From assembly GCA_021604545.1 (NCBI GenBank), contig BQJE01000007.1:1-40394 (forward strand): a stretch of 40,394 bases of DNA, given 5' to 3'. Positions within the stretch are counted from its first letter, which is position 1; every line of letters begins with the position of its first letter. A program made the translations under genes and the position numbers. The notes beneath the pieces are model-generated. The model was given only the letters and a program-made list of their open reading frames with translations. It had not been told where the DNA came from and made no database searches. Positions 25,252 to 33,368 of this stretch are shown in pieces. The DNA comes from Micavibrio sp. Its GTDB lineage: Bacteria > Pseudomonadota > Alphaproteobacteria > Micavibrionales > Micavibrionaceae.

Positions 25252-26712
25252 CTACTCACCTTTTTTCAGACGCAAAGCGACAAAGCGGACATCGCCTTCG
25301 CGGTTAATGAGCAAAAGAACCGAGCTGCGGCCATTCTTTTCAGCTTTGGCAATGATATCTTTGGCTTTTTCCGGTTCGGTGACCGGTTGCTGGTTGATCT
25401 CGACAATCACATCACCTTCGATCAGGCCTTTTTTGGCAGCTTCGGAAAGATGTTTGACTGATGTGATAACAACGCCGCTGACATCTTTGGGAATATCATA
25501 TTCCTGACGTAAGAATTCGTTCATGGCACTAAGCTTGACGCCGGCGCTTTCAATCTCAACGCCTTTGCCGGTGGCGCTAGGCCCGGTTACCAGCAAGCCT
25601 TCCTCTTCTGCCTTTTCAAGCTCGCCGATTTTAACTTTGGTTTTCTTTTCCTTGCCATCACGCCAGTAAAATACTTCGGCATCTGAATCAATTGGAGTTT
25701 CAGCAACAGAGCGTGGCAATGTGCGCATTTCGTCGATTTCCTTACCGTTAAAACGCGTGATGATGTCGCCGGCTTCGATGCCGGCTTTTTCAGCCGGGCC
25801 ATCTTCGGTGACGCTAGCGATTAACGCACCTTTGGTTTCCTTTAGGCCGAGGCTTTCGGCAATTTCATCGGTCACGCTTTGGATGCGCACACCAAGCCAG
25901 CCGCGCCGTGTACGGCCATACTGGATAATCTGGTCAATCACCGGCTTGGCAAGATTGGAGGGAATGGCAAAGCCAATGCCAACCGAACCGCCGGAAGGGC
26001 TAAAGATCGCGGTGTTGATGCCGATAACTTTGCCGTCGAGATTAAACATGGGGCCGCCAGAATTGCCGCGATTGATCGAGGCATCTGTTTGGATGTAATC
26101 ATCATAAGGACCGGAATCAATATCACGCTGGCGCGCCGAAACGATGCCTGCAGTGACGGTGCCGCCAAGCCCGAACGGATTGCCGATGGCAACAATCCAG
26201 TCGCCAACGCGTAAGGTTTCACTGGGGCCAAATTGTACGGCGGTCAGTTTTTTCTCTGTTACGATTTTTAGAACGGCCAGATCTGTTTTTTCATCCCGGC
26301 CGATAATTTCCGCCGGGATGGATTCATCATCGCTCAGAATGACACGCACTTCGTCGGCATCACGGATGACATGATTGTTGGTGATCACAAGGCCCTTTTC
26401 GGCATCAATGATAAAACCGGAGCCAAGAGAAGCGGCCGGTGTCATCGGCATGCCGCCGCCGCGGCGCTCCATAAATTCTTCGAAGAAATCTTCAAATGGT
26501 GAGCCTTCAGGGAATTGCGGTAGCTCGGGGAAGTCCTCGGGCGCTTCCATTTTCTGGGTCGAGGAAATATTGACTACAGCCGGGAGAAGTTGTTCAACCA
26601 GATCGGCAAAGCTGCCTGTCTGTGCGCTTAGGGCAGGGGTTTTTGCTGTTGTTGTGATAGGAGTAAAAACAAGGCAAAAAACCAAAATCAGTGATGCTGT
26701 TAATATGCGCAT
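25252..26712 (-). CDS. Do-family periplasmic serine protease (DegP/DegQ/MucD-like)
   Basis: The 486-residue protein has a signal peptide (residues 1-23, ending TTAK). A trypsin-like domain holds the triad H114 (TNNHVIRDAD), D144 (EKTDLAVLKI) and S218 (NRGNSGGPMF). Two PDZ domains follow, at about 270-360 (RRGWLGVRIQSV, EKAGIEAGDIITRFNGKEI) and 390-480 (GVVITSVKHLSEAAKKGLIEGDVIVEINQQPV). It degrades or refolds damaged envelope proteins. The gene lies next to DUF2065, hflC and hflK in one direction, a common alphaproteobacterial arrangement that groups membrane protein quality control. Confidence 0.93.
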   Translation of the reverse strand: MRILTASLILVFCLVFTPITTTAKTPALSAQTGSFADLVEQLLPAVVNISSTQKMEAPEDFPELPQFPEGSPFEDFFEEFMERRGGGMPMTPAASLGSGFIIDAEKGLVITNNHVIRDADEVRVILSDDESIPAEIIGRDEKTDLAVLKIVTEKKLTAVQFGPSETLRVGDWIVAIGNPFGLGGTVTAGIVSARQRDIDSGPYDDYIQTDASINRGNSGGPMFNLDGKVIGINTAIFSPSGGSVGIGFAIPSNLAKPVIDQIIQYGRTRRGWLGVRIQSVTDEIAESLGLKETKGALIASVTEDGPAEKAGIEAGDIITRFNGKEIDEMRTLPRSVAETPIDSDAEVFYWRDGKEKKTKVKIGELEKAEEEGLLVTGPSATGKGVEIESAGVKLSAMNEFLRQEYDIPKDVSGVVITSVKHLSEAAKKGLIEGDVIVEINQQPVTEPEKAKDIIAKAEKNGRSSVLLLINREGDVRFVALRLKKGE

Positions 26713-26760
26713 GTCTAAAAATCCTCTTTAAATTTCTTCTTTAAGTTATTGAGCGGTAAA

Positions 26761-26961
26761 CTACCAAGCCTGCAGCAGCCATACAAGGCCAAAACCTGTG
26801 GCCGCCATGACAAAACCAAACATCCGCAGTTTTTCCGGCGGCATTTGAATAGCCATGGCCATCATTTTGCGGACACTGTCCGGAAACAGGGCATATATAA
26901 GCCCCTCAATAACAAAAACAAGGGCGAAAGCGGTGAGGATATAGAGCGTAAAAGAGCTCAT
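26761..26961 (-). CDS. DUF2065 small membrane protein
   Basis: The start at 26961 (MSSFTLY) gives 66 residues; a longer frame would overlap hflC and add 13 polar residues. Two hydrophobic segments (LYILTAFALVFVIEGLIYALF and MFGFVMAATGFGLVWLLQ) flank the DUF2065 motif FPDSVRKMM, with MPPEKLRMFG before the second. The family is regularly found between hflC and the Do protease in proteobacteria, as here, 10 bp after hflC. Its role is unknown; an accessory role for HflKC or the protease is inferred from this conserved place. Confidence 0.85.
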   Translation of the reverse strand: MSSFTLYILTAFALVFVIEGLIYALFPDSVRKMMAMAIQMPPEKLRMFGFVMAATGFGLVWLLQAW

Positions 26962-26971
26962 GGCTTTGTAT

Positions 26972-27955
26972 TTACGGCTGGAAGTGACGGAAAAACTCAC
27001 TGTCTGGGGACAGGATCAGCCGCGTTTCCGGATTGGCCATTGTCTTTTTATAAGCCTCCATTGAGCGAATGAAGGAATAAAACTCCTTATCCTTGTTAAA
27101 GGCATCGGCGTAGACTTTGATCGCCGTTTTGTCGCCTTCCCCACGCAGCATTTGGGCATCGCGCTGGGCTTCGGCGATAAGAACCGTGCGTTCTTTTTCA
27201 GCCGTGGAGCGAATTTTAAGGGCTTGTTCTTCCCCTTTGGCGCGGGTTTCGGTGGCACGCTCTTTTAGTTCGGATTTCATGCGCTGCACGGTCGAGGTGC
27301 GCAAATCGGCAGTAAGATCGGCGCGAACAATTCGCACGTCAACGATTTCGATACCCAGGGAATCTTTCTGGATATTTCTATTCACACTCGCGCGGATGTC
27401 AGCCATTACTTGTGTTCTTTTGCTTGAGAGCAAATCGGGTAGGGTGGTTTTACCCAGAACGGTTTTGGTTTCAGCAGAAAGAATATTTCCAATGCGCGAA
27501 TTGGCGCGGTTCTTATCTCCTAATGTTTTCAAAAATTGTAGCGGGTCGGTGATTTTATAACGAGCAAAAGTGTCGACGATGATCGGCTCCCCGCTGACAT
27601 TTTTAATCGAGGGGCCGTCTTCTAAAGTTTCCTCTGCTTCCGCTTCGGCCTCAGCTTTAGCTTTTTCAGCCTCTATTTTTCGCGGTGTTGTCCGGCCTCC
27701 GAGCGCCCCGTAAGCGCTGGAAATCACCATTTGCTCGGGCTGTGGATCAACGGACAAAACCCGGCGGTCGAAATAACGCACATCCTGAATGAACGGAATT
27801 TTGGTATGTAGACCAGGTCCGCGCGGCTCGCCCTTGGGCTGTCCCAGTTGCAGGACGATGGCTTGCTCGGTTTGCTCAACCGTAAAGAAGGCCTGTGAGG
27901 CAAGGATAAGCCCGACGGCCACAACGGCAAGAATGGAAAGGAGTGCTTTGTTCAT
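26972..27955 (-). CDS. hflC: HflC, FtsH-modulating band 7 protein
   Basis: The 327-residue protein has one N-terminal membrane segment (residues 5-22, LLSILAVVAVGLILASQ) and a band 7/SPFH domain (about 22-230: VEQTEQAIVLQLGQPKGEPRGPGLHTKIPFIQDVRYFDRRVL). It ends in a coiled-coil region (AEAQRDAQMLRGEGDKTAIKVYADAFNKDKEFYSFIRSMEAYKK). HflC and HflK form a large cage around the FtsH protease and limit its activity on membrane proteins. An Ala/Glu/Lys-rich insert (about 96-111, EAEKAKAEAEAEAEE) lies in the SPFH domain and is longer than in E. coli. Its start overlaps the hflK stop by 1 nt (TAATG), so translation is coupled. Confidence 0.93.
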   Translation of the reverse strand: MNKALLSILAVVAVGLILASQAFFTVEQTEQAIVLQLGQPKGEPRGPGLHTKIPFIQDVRYFDRRVLSVDPQPEQMVISSAYGALGGRTTPRKIEAEKAKAEAEAEAEETLEDGPSIKNVSGEPIIVDTFARYKITDPLQFLKTLGDKNRANSRIGNILSAETKTVLGKTTLPDLLSSKRTQVMADIRASVNRNIQKDSLGIEIVDVRIVRADLTADLRTSTVQRMKSELKERATETRAKGEEQALKIRSTAEKERTVLIAEAQRDAQMLRGEGDKTAIKVYADAFNKDKEFYSFIRSMEAYKKTMANPETRLILSPDSEFFRHFQP

Positions 27956-29070
27956 TATTGTCCTGCCTTATTTTTTGGTCCGGCTTGTAATTCATTGAGC
28001 GGCAGATAAGGCACCACGCCTTGATTGCCGTCGCCGCCGAGAATGATTTTCTGCGCATTGCCAAGAACGTCTTCCATGGTTTCGATGAAAATACGTTCTC
28101 TGGTCACGTCCTTGCCACTTAGGTAAGCTTCGTAAACCGAGTTAAAGCGGTCAGCATCCCCACTGGCCTTGGCGACCTGCGATTGTTTGTAGGCTTGGGC
28201 CTGTTGCATCATTTTGATCGCCTGCCCGCGTGCTTTCGGAATAATGTCGTTGCGGTATTGCTTGGCACGGTTCTGGACATCTTCGGCATCCTGTTTGGCG
28301 GATTGCACATCCTGGAAAGCACCTTGTACATCGGGATGAACTTCCGCTTTTTCGACCAGAATCTGCGTGATGTTAACGCCGGAATGATACTCATCAAGAT
28401 TTTGCTGGATGATCGCTTTGGTGCGATCAGCCACGACAGAGCGTCCGGAGGTGATGATCTGGAACATATCAGTTTGCCCAACCACTTCACGGATCGCACT
28501 TTCTGCAACTTTTTTAACCGTGTTTTCCTGACCTTCAATCTCAAAGATGAATTGTTCGGCGGATTTAATGTTCCACTGGATAACGAGATAAAGATCAACG
28601 ATATTACGGTCCGATGTCAGCATAAGACTTTCTTCGGGGATGTCCTGTTTCTGGCTGGTGCCGGTTCGGGACGTGCGCTCGACAAAACCGATATTCATAC
28701 GGCGAATGGCATTAACATTAACCTTGGTAACTTTTTCTATTGGCGCAGGTAGGTGGTAGCCAAGCCCTTCGACGGTTTGTTCACGTGACAAGGCACCAAA
28801 ACGCTGGATAACGGCATGTTCCCCGGGTGTAACAATATAAAAGCCGCTGGCGAGCCACAGAGCAATAACCGCCAGAAAAATAAGGCCAATTACTTTGCCG
28901 CTGCCGAAATTGCCGGGCATGATATCGCGGAAATTTTCCTGTGCCTTGCGGAGCATTTCGTCGAGGTCCGGTGGTTCCTGTCCGCCGCCACCCCATGGGC
29001 CACGATTGCCACCGTCATCGTTGCCGGGTGCTCCCCAGGGGTTTTTCTTTGGTTTATCGTCCCGGCCCAT
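27955..29070 (-). CDS. hflK: HflK, FtsH-modulating band 7 protein
   Basis: I use the ATG at 29070 (MGRDDKPKKNPWG), the normal HflK beginning; an in-frame TTG at 29127 would add 19 unrelated residues. The 371-residue protein opens with a Gly/Asn/Trp-rich tail (NPWGAPGNDDGGNRGPWGGGG), then one membrane segment (about residues 58-77), the SPFH domain (EHAVIQRFGALSREQTVEGLGYHLPAPIEKVTKVNVNAIRRMNIG) and a coiled-coil end. It pairs with HflC around FtsH. The 211-bp gap upstream, towards the divergent mrp gene, contains a palindromic element. Confidence 0.93.
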   Translation of the reverse strand: MGRDDKPKKNPWGAPGNDDGGNRGPWGGGGQEPPDLDEMLRKAQENFRDIMPGNFGSGKVIGLIFLAVIALWLASGFYIVTPGEHAVIQRFGALSREQTVEGLGYHLPAPIEKVTKVNVNAIRRMNIGFVERTSRTGTSQKQDIPEESLMLTSDRNIVDLYLVIQWNIKSAEQFIFEIEGQENTVKKVAESAIREVVGQTDMFQIITSGRSVVADRTKAIIQQNLDEYHSGVNITQILVEKAEVHPDVQGAFQDVQSAKQDAEDVQNRAKQYRNDIIPKARGQAIKMMQQAQAYKQSQVAKASGDADRFNSVYEAYLSGKDVTRERIFIETMEDVLGNAQKIILGGDGNQGVVPYLPLNELQAGPKNKAGQ

Positions 29071-29174
29071 TGGTTTTGTGTTCTTTTCTTTCGTCTTTGC
29101 AGTTGATTCTGAAAGGAGATATAACAATATTCATTTTGCAAGGGAAAGCAAGGATATCTAGTCACTTCCTTTTA

Positions 29175-29246
29175 CTTTTGCAGTGCGTTGCTGCGCTCCT
29201 AAAGCAGGTGTTGTCTACTCGTCGTCGCTTGCGCCTGCTGCAAAAG
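29175..29246. repeat. Palindromic intergenic element between hflK and mrp
   Basis: Perfect 9-bp outer arms CTTTTGCAG (29175-29183) and CTGCAAAAG (29238-29246) enclose 54 bases with further self-complementary blocks (AGCAGG and CCTGCT; TGCGTTGCTGCGC and GCTTGCGC). The look is that of a dispersed palindromic repeat, and its CGTTGC/GCTTCG-like core is similar in style to the element after ssrA. Whether other copies exist in the genome cannot be seen here. Confidence 0.45.
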
Positions 29247-29281
29247 CAAAATCAAGCGATTAGATATTGAAAGGTTACGTA

Positions 29282-30349
29282 ATGTTGGCATTAACTAAGG
29301 ATAAAATTCTGGAAACGCTGGGCGGGGTGGTTGATCCCGATGGTGGCGATATTGTTAGCCGCCATATGGTGTCGGGTGTGCAGGTGAATACGGGCGGTGA
29401 GGTGCTGTTCATGATCGAGGTTGATCCGCAGCGCGGGCCTAAATTGGAGCCGCTCCGTCAGGAAGCCGAGCGCGTTGTACGTGCGTTGCCCGGCGTAACA
29501 AAAGTGACGGCCGTTTTAACGGCGCAGAAAAAAGCGCCTGCGGCTCAGAAAGAAATGCCTGTTAATGATCCGCATGGCATGGAAAAGAACCCGAAGCTTA
29601 GTTTACCGGTCCGCCATATTATTGCCGTGGCCTCTGGCAAAGGTGGGGTTGGGAAGTCAACTGTAGCAGCGAATTTAGCGATTTCACTGGCCAATAATAG
29701 CCGAAAAGAAAAACTGAAAATTGGGCTGCTGGATGCCGATATTTATGGTCCATCCGTGCCAAAGCTTTTAGGCGTCGAAGGCCAAAAGCCGGAGGAGGTC
29801 GATGGAAAATTGATTCCGCTTACAGTTAATAACGTACGCATTATGTCCATCGGTTTTATGATTGAAAATGAAGCACCGCTGGTCTGGCGCGGGCCGATGG
29901 TGCAGACGGCAATTTACCAGATGTTACGAGATGTGTCATGGGGAACGCAGGAAGATCCGCTGGACGTGCTGGTGGTTGATATGCCGCCTGGTACAGGTGA
30001 TGCGCAGTTAACGCTGGCGCAGAAAGTGCCAGTTACCGGCGCGGTTATTGTTTCAACGCCGCAGGATATTGCGCTCATTGATGCGCGCAAGGCAGTGGCG
30101 ATGTTTGAAAAGGTTGATGTGAAAGTGCTCGGGATTATCGAGAATATGAGCACGTATCAATGCACCAATTGCGGCCATGAGGAGCATATCTTTGGTCATG
30201 GCGGCGCGAAAGCAGAGGCCGAGAAGCTAGGTGTGCCGTTTTTGGGTGAGATCCCGCTACGGGCTGATATCCGCGCTAAATCAGATGCAGGCGAGCCTTT
30301 TGGGATGGATGAGGCGATTGCCGAGAAGGTTATTTCCGCTCTAGCGTGA
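29282..30349 (+). CDS. mrp: Mrp/ApbC/NBP35-family Fe-S cluster carrier ATPase
   Basis: The start at 29282 has AAAGG upstream; an in-frame TTG at 29267 is less likely. The 355-residue protein has an N-terminal MIP18/DUF59-like domain (residues 1-85) and a deviant Walker A ASGKGGVGKSTVAANLA (about 118-134), a switch DADIYGPSVPKLLG, MPPGTGDAQLTL and a late CxxC (YQCTNCGHEEHIFGHGG, about 295), where a bridging Fe-S cluster binds between two subunits. Such proteins load 4Fe-4S clusters onto target enzymes. It is divergent from hflK, as in many alphaproteobacteria, and overlaps the convergent folA by 20 bp. Confidence 0.93.
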   Translation: MLALTKDKILETLGGVVDPDGGDIVSRHMVSGVQVNTGGEVLFMIEVDPQRGPKLEPLRQEAERVVRALPGVTKVTAVLTAQKKAPAAQKEMPVNDPHGMEKNPKLSLPVRHIIAVASGKGGVGKSTVAANLAISLANNSRKEKLKIGLLDADIYGPSVPKLLGVEGQKPEEVDGKLIPLTVNNVRIMSIGFMIENEAPLVWRGPMVQTAIYQMLRDVSWGTQEDPLDVLVVDMPPGTGDAQLTLAQKVPVTGAVIVSTPQDIALIDARKAVAMFEKVDVKVLGIIENMSTYQCTNCGHEEHIFGHGGAKAEAEKLGVPFLGEIPLRADIRAKSDAGEPFGMDEAIAEKVISALA

Positions 30350-30851
30350 AGAAGGTATAGGCTGGTTCACCTTCTGAAGAGCCTTCATGTTTGTCTGCTG
30401 AGGCTATGTTCCATTCCCCCCAATCAAACTCCGGGAAGTAGGTGTCACCTTCATATTGCTGATGAACCAATGTGAGATAGAGACGGTCGATTATAGATAA
30501 GGTTTGTTTGTATATCTCTCCACCGCCAATGATAAAGACTTCGTCTTGCCCATCCCGTTGCGCAAGCTCTTTCCCTTTCTCAATTGCTTCTTCCAGCGAT
30601 GTTGCTCCAATAGCCTCAGGATGATCATAACCGTCACGGCTGATGACAATATGCGTACGCCCTTTCAAAACACCAGGTAGGGATTCAAACGTTTTGCGGC
30701 CCATAATCATCGGATGGTCCATGGTGGTTTTCTTAAAGAACTGAAAATCCTCGGGGATATGCCAAGGAATTTGGTCGGCATTGCCGATTACTCGGTTTTG
30801 CGCCATGGCGGCGATGGAAGCCAATGTAACGTGAGGTTTAATTTCACTCAT
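30330..30851 (-). CDS. folA: Dihydrofolate reductase
   Basis: The start at 30851 (MSEIKPHVTLASIAAM) gives 173 residues; upstream in-frame ATGs would add a tail overlapping folB. The protein reduces dihydrofolate to tetrahydrofolate with NADPH. NRVIGNADQIPWHIPEDFQFFK (about 19-40) contains the Trp and catalytic acidic residue D35, MIMGRKTFESLP (about 48-59) the cofactor and substrate contacts, and VFIIGGGEIYKQ (about 98-109) the second cofactor loop. It lies with folB and thyA, which matches its job of recycling the dihydrofolate made by ThyA. Confidence 0.95.
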   Translation of the reverse strand: MSEIKPHVTLASIAAMAQNRVIGNADQIPWHIPEDFQFFKKTTMDHPMIMGRKTFESLPGVLKGRTHIVISRDGYDHPEAIGATSLEEAIEKGKELAQRDGQDEVFIIGGGEIYKQTLSIIDRLYLTLVHQQYEGDTYFPEFDWGEWNIASADKHEGSSEGEPAYTFFTLERK

Positions 30852-30867
30852 AACTTCTATATAAGAC

Positions 30868-31257
30868 ATGGTCATGGAAAAAGACAGCCACATTAAACTG
30901 GTTCTGAAAAAGATGAAAGTTGATCTGCGGATTGGCTTGCTCTCGGGTGAGAAGGGTGCAGCGCAGCCGGTTGTGGTGAATGCAGAGCTTTATTCGAAGG
31001 CCAGTGATTATCTAAAAGACATTAAGGCTGATAACATTATTGATTACGCGCCGATGTTTGAAACGGTCCGAGGCTGGCAGGAGCGGGAACATACGGAGTT
31101 GATTGAAAGCTATATCAATGAGTTTCTGGATGTGAGCTTTAAAGATCCGCGCGTTGAGGCGTGCCGGGTGTCTATTTTGAAGGCTGAGATTTGCGAAGAG
31201 GCTGAAGGGGTGGGTGTTGAGGTGTTTATGAAGCGGGAAGACTGGGAGAAAGCCTAA
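30868..31257 (+). CDS. folB: FolB-like dihydroneopterin aldolase
   Basis: The 129-residue protein has the FolB fold pattern: [32 protein letters not shown] (about 10-41), then [14 protein letters not shown] (about 57-70), where the Tyr is the expected family residue, [14 protein letters not shown] (about 75-88) with the substrate Glu, and [20 protein letters not shown] at the end. FolB makes 6-hydroxymethyl-dihydropterin in folate synthesis. It is divergent from folA with a 16-bp gap and overlaps thyA by 4 bp tail to tail. Two ATGs two codons apart could each be the start. The lack of folK and folP nearby leaves some doubt about its exact role. Confidence 0.8.
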   Translation: MVMEKDSHIKLVLKKMKVDLRIGLLSGEKGAAQPVVVNAELYSKASDYLKDIKADNIIDYAPMFETVRGWQEREHTELIESYINEFLDVSFKDPRVEACRVSILKAEICEEAEGVGVEVFMKREDWEKA

Positions 31258-32048
31258 ACCGCCACTTTGCCCTTGATATGCGGGTGGGATTCATAGCCGA
31301 CCAGTTCAAAATCCTCGAATTTGAAATCAAAGATATTGGTGACATGTGGGTTGAGGTGCATCTCTGGCAGCTTCATTGGTTCGCGGGAAAGCTGTAATTC
31401 TGTTTGTTCAAGGTGGTTGGCATAAAGATGCGCATCACCCAATGTATGGATGAATTCACCGGGCTGCAAACCTGTGACTTGTGCCACCATCATGGTCAGT
31501 AGGGCGTAAGAGGCGATGTTAAACGGCACGCCCAAGAATATATCGGCGCTGCGCTGGTACATCTGGCACGACAATTTGCCATCGGCGACATAGAACTGGA
31601 AGAAACAATGGCAGGGTGGCAGCGCCATCTTGCCGATCTCACCGACATTCCACGAACAGACAATCATGCGGCGATCATCGGGGTTAGATTTAATGCGCTC
31701 AATCACGTTGGAGATTTGATCGATGTCGTGCCCGTCAGCAGCGGGCCAGCTGCGCCATTGATGGCCGTAGACAGGTCCGAGATTGCCGTCATCATCGGCC
31801 CATTCATCCCAGATGCGTACACCGTTTTCTTTGAGGTATTTGATGTTGGTGTCACCGGAGAGGAACCAGAGCAGTTCATGGATGATGGATTTTAGATGGC
31901 ATTTCTTGGTGGTGACCATGGGAAAGCCTTCGGCCAGATCAAAGCGCATTTGATGGCCAAACACGCTGAGCGTGCCCGTGCCGGTGCGGTCTTCTTTTTT
32001 GGTCCCAAAGTCACGCACGTGGCGCATGAGATCTAAATATTGCTTCAT
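31254..32048 (-). CDS. thyA: Thymidylate synthase
   Basis: The 264-residue length equals the E. coli enzyme. It methylates dUMP to dTMP with methylene-tetrahydrofolate. Conserved parts are [19 protein letters not shown] (about 20-38), [22 protein letters not shown] (about 80-101), the active-site [11 protein letters not shown] (about 144-154) with the nucleophilic Cys, and [24 protein letters not shown] (about 161-184). A ribosome site (AGGAGTAAC) precedes the ATG. With folA and folB nearby it makes a thymidylate/folate cluster. Confidence 0.97.
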   Translation of the reverse strand: MKQYLDLMRHVRDFGTKKEDRTGTGTLSVFGHQMRFDLAEGFPMVTTKKCHLKSIIHELLWFLSGDTNIKYLKENGVRIWDEWADDDGNLGPVYGHQWRSWPAADGHDIDQISNVIERIKSNPDDRRMIVCSWNVGEIGKMALPPCHCFFQFYVADGKLSCQMYQRSADIFLGVPFNIASYALLTMMVAQVTGLQPGEFIHTLGDAHLYANHLEQTELQLSREPMKLPEMHLNPHVTNIFDFKFEDFELVGYESHPHIKGKVAV

Positions 32049-32175
32049 AGGTTACTCCTTCGTCTCGGGATTATAAGGTGATTCCACCCTCATAAGGGAA
32101 ATAGATATTCTGATGTGAAAGCAAAATCCGGGGACAAGCCTTTGCAGTTTATATAGTTCCTTTCTTGGGTTTTGC

Positions 32176-32209
32176 CCTTGCAAAATATTACAAGCCTGAT
32201 TTTGCAAGG
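32176..32209. promoter_or_regulatory. Perfect inverted repeat between thyA and the 32281 gene
   Basis: CCTTGCAAAAT (32176-32186) and ATTTTGCAAGG (32199-32209) are perfect 11-bp arms 12 nt apart. As it lies between two divergent genes, upstream of a good promoter at 32224-32252, I favour an operator over a terminator. No regulator is recognised. Confidence 0.45.
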
Positions 32210-32223
32210 TATTTTCATTATTC

Positions 32224-32252
32224 TTGCTTTTTCTGGTAGGGCAATATATAAG
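32224..32252 (+). promoter_or_regulatory. Candidate promoter of the 32281 gene pair
   Basis: TTGCTT (32224-32229) and TATAAG (32247-32252) are 17 nt apart, placing the transcript start near 32259, about 22 bp before the ATG at 32281. Confidence 0.5.
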
Positions 32253-32280
32253 TTACGGAAAATTTTTTGAGGATTTAATT

Positions 32281-32790
32281 ATGAGTTTAAAAAAGCAACA
32301 TGGTGTTAGTGTCAGCGGGACACAGACAAATCCAGAGCCCGATATAGTGTGTATGGAAAACGCTCTTTATGGGGCAGAGGGCCTGAATAAAGAGCTTTAC
32401 AAATTTTTGGGATATGCACGGAAAAAAGGTAAGAGCGTTGTCATTGCTTCCGAGATTATAAAAGGTACGGGGGATGCAAGAGACACTGACGCCAGAGAGC
32501 TGCAAAAAATGCTGCATGGGATGATCAGAGAGGGAAAATGCAGGCCGCGCGATTTTACCAAGGAACTTTATGGACTGGGTGAGATCAAAGCAGCAGAAGG
32601 CCCCATTTTTATTGGGAAAAATGCGCCTTCACATCTTCCCTTTCAATGCAGCAAGTATTTTTACATGGATGATCCGACCTTTGAGACCCTGCTGAAGGCC
32701 GGCTTCAGGGGGTGGAATCAATTGTTGAAACCGGAAGTGACCGACCGGCACCTGAGTTTGATACTGGAGCCGTCCCGGCACGAAAGATAA
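32281..32790 (+). CDS. Unrecognised protein, faint HAD-like pattern (first of a pair)
   Basis: The ATG at 32281 follows GAGGATTTAATT, a better start than the upstream in-frame codon at 32224, which lies in the promoter. The 169-residue soluble protein shows three stretches in HAD order: a strand PDIVCMENALYG (about 20-31) where HAD motif I would be, KSVVIASEI (about 51-59) like motif II, and KYFYMDDPTFETLLKAGFRGW (about 125-145) like motif IV with its DD and AGF. The nucleophile Asp of motif I is Glu or absent, so phosphatase activity is doubtful. Gene 32835 nearby has a similar outline. No named family is recognised. Confidence 0.6.
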   Translation: MSLKKQHGVSVSGTQTNPEPDIVCMENALYGAEGLNKELYKFLGYARKKGKSVVIASEIIKGTGDARDTDARELQKMLHGMIREGKCRPRDFTKELYGLGEIKAAEGPIFIGKNAPSHLPFQCSKYFYMDDPTFETLLKAGFRGWNQLLKPEVTDRHLSLILEPSRHER

Positions 32791-32834
32791 ATGCGACACC
32801 CCGTAACGGCGTCAATGAAGAGTAACTTATAGCC

Positions 32835-33338
32835 ATGGATCCGAGCCAGATTATCCCGGACTTTTTAATGCACAAGGTAACCTATAATGTTTTCAATGTT
32901 ATGCGTGCGGTGCTTGTTGATTGTGAAGCCTTTAAGTGTGAGGGGGTTGAAGATTTCCTGCGTGTGATGGCGGAATACGAACCAGGAATCACCGTTTTTT
33001 CAATGCATCCGGAAAGTTATTTAAGCAGCGCGCATAACCCGCTTGCTGTGATGGCGCAAAGACGGGGTGATATAAAAAACGGCACTTTATTGGAACATCA
33101 GTGTTATTCTATTGACGGTGTGGGGCAAAAAAGTCTGGAAGCGTTATCTCAGTTCCCGGCCCTTTATATCGGGCACACACGCTGGCAGGGGCAGGAGCCG
33201 CTTAAACAGGTGGGCCCGGAAAATTCCTTTTTTTCCAAAGGGGAAGAGTTTTGGAGGCTGGGGTTTAGAATTGGTCAAGACCTTGTAAATTCTCATAAAA
33301 CCATCAACACGATTACGCCCAATCCCGACTTTCTTTGA
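32835..33338 (+). CDS. Unrecognised protein, faint HAD-like pattern (second of a pair)
   Basis: A 167-residue soluble protein starting 44 bp after its neighbour in the same direction. It has MRAVLVDCEAFKCEGVEDFL (about 23-42), resembling HAD motif I with D29 and E31 in place of D-x-D, then GITVFSMHPESY (about 51-62), like motif II with its Ser, and a later strand PALYIGH (about 108-114). The spacing between these blocks matches that in the preceding protein, so the two may be distant, degenerate relatives. Its stop codon overlaps the -35 box of the ssrA promoter. No clear ribosome site is seen; function unknown. Confidence 0.6.
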   Translation: MDPSQIIPDFLMHKVTYNVFNVMRAVLVDCEAFKCEGVEDFLRVMAEYEPGITVFSMHPESYLSSAHNPLAVMAQRRGDIKNGTLLEHQCYSIDGVGQKSLEALSQFPALYIGHTRWQGQEPLKQVGPENSFFSKGEEFWRLGFRIGQDLVNSHKTINTITPNPDFL

Positions 33339-33362
33339 AATTTAAGGATTTTACTCTATAAT
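33335..33362 (+). promoter_or_regulatory. ssrA promoter
   Basis: TTGAAA (33335-33340) and an exact TATAAT (33357-33362) are 16 nt apart, giving a start near 33369. The -35 overlaps the TGA of the preceding gene. A strong constitutive promoter is expected for tmRNA. Confidence 0.75.
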
Positions 33363-33368
33363 TAGAGG

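Noticed and set aside
28183-28752. 189-codon plus-strand frame opposite hflK
   Set aside because: Antisense to hflK, with no independent start signal or domain.
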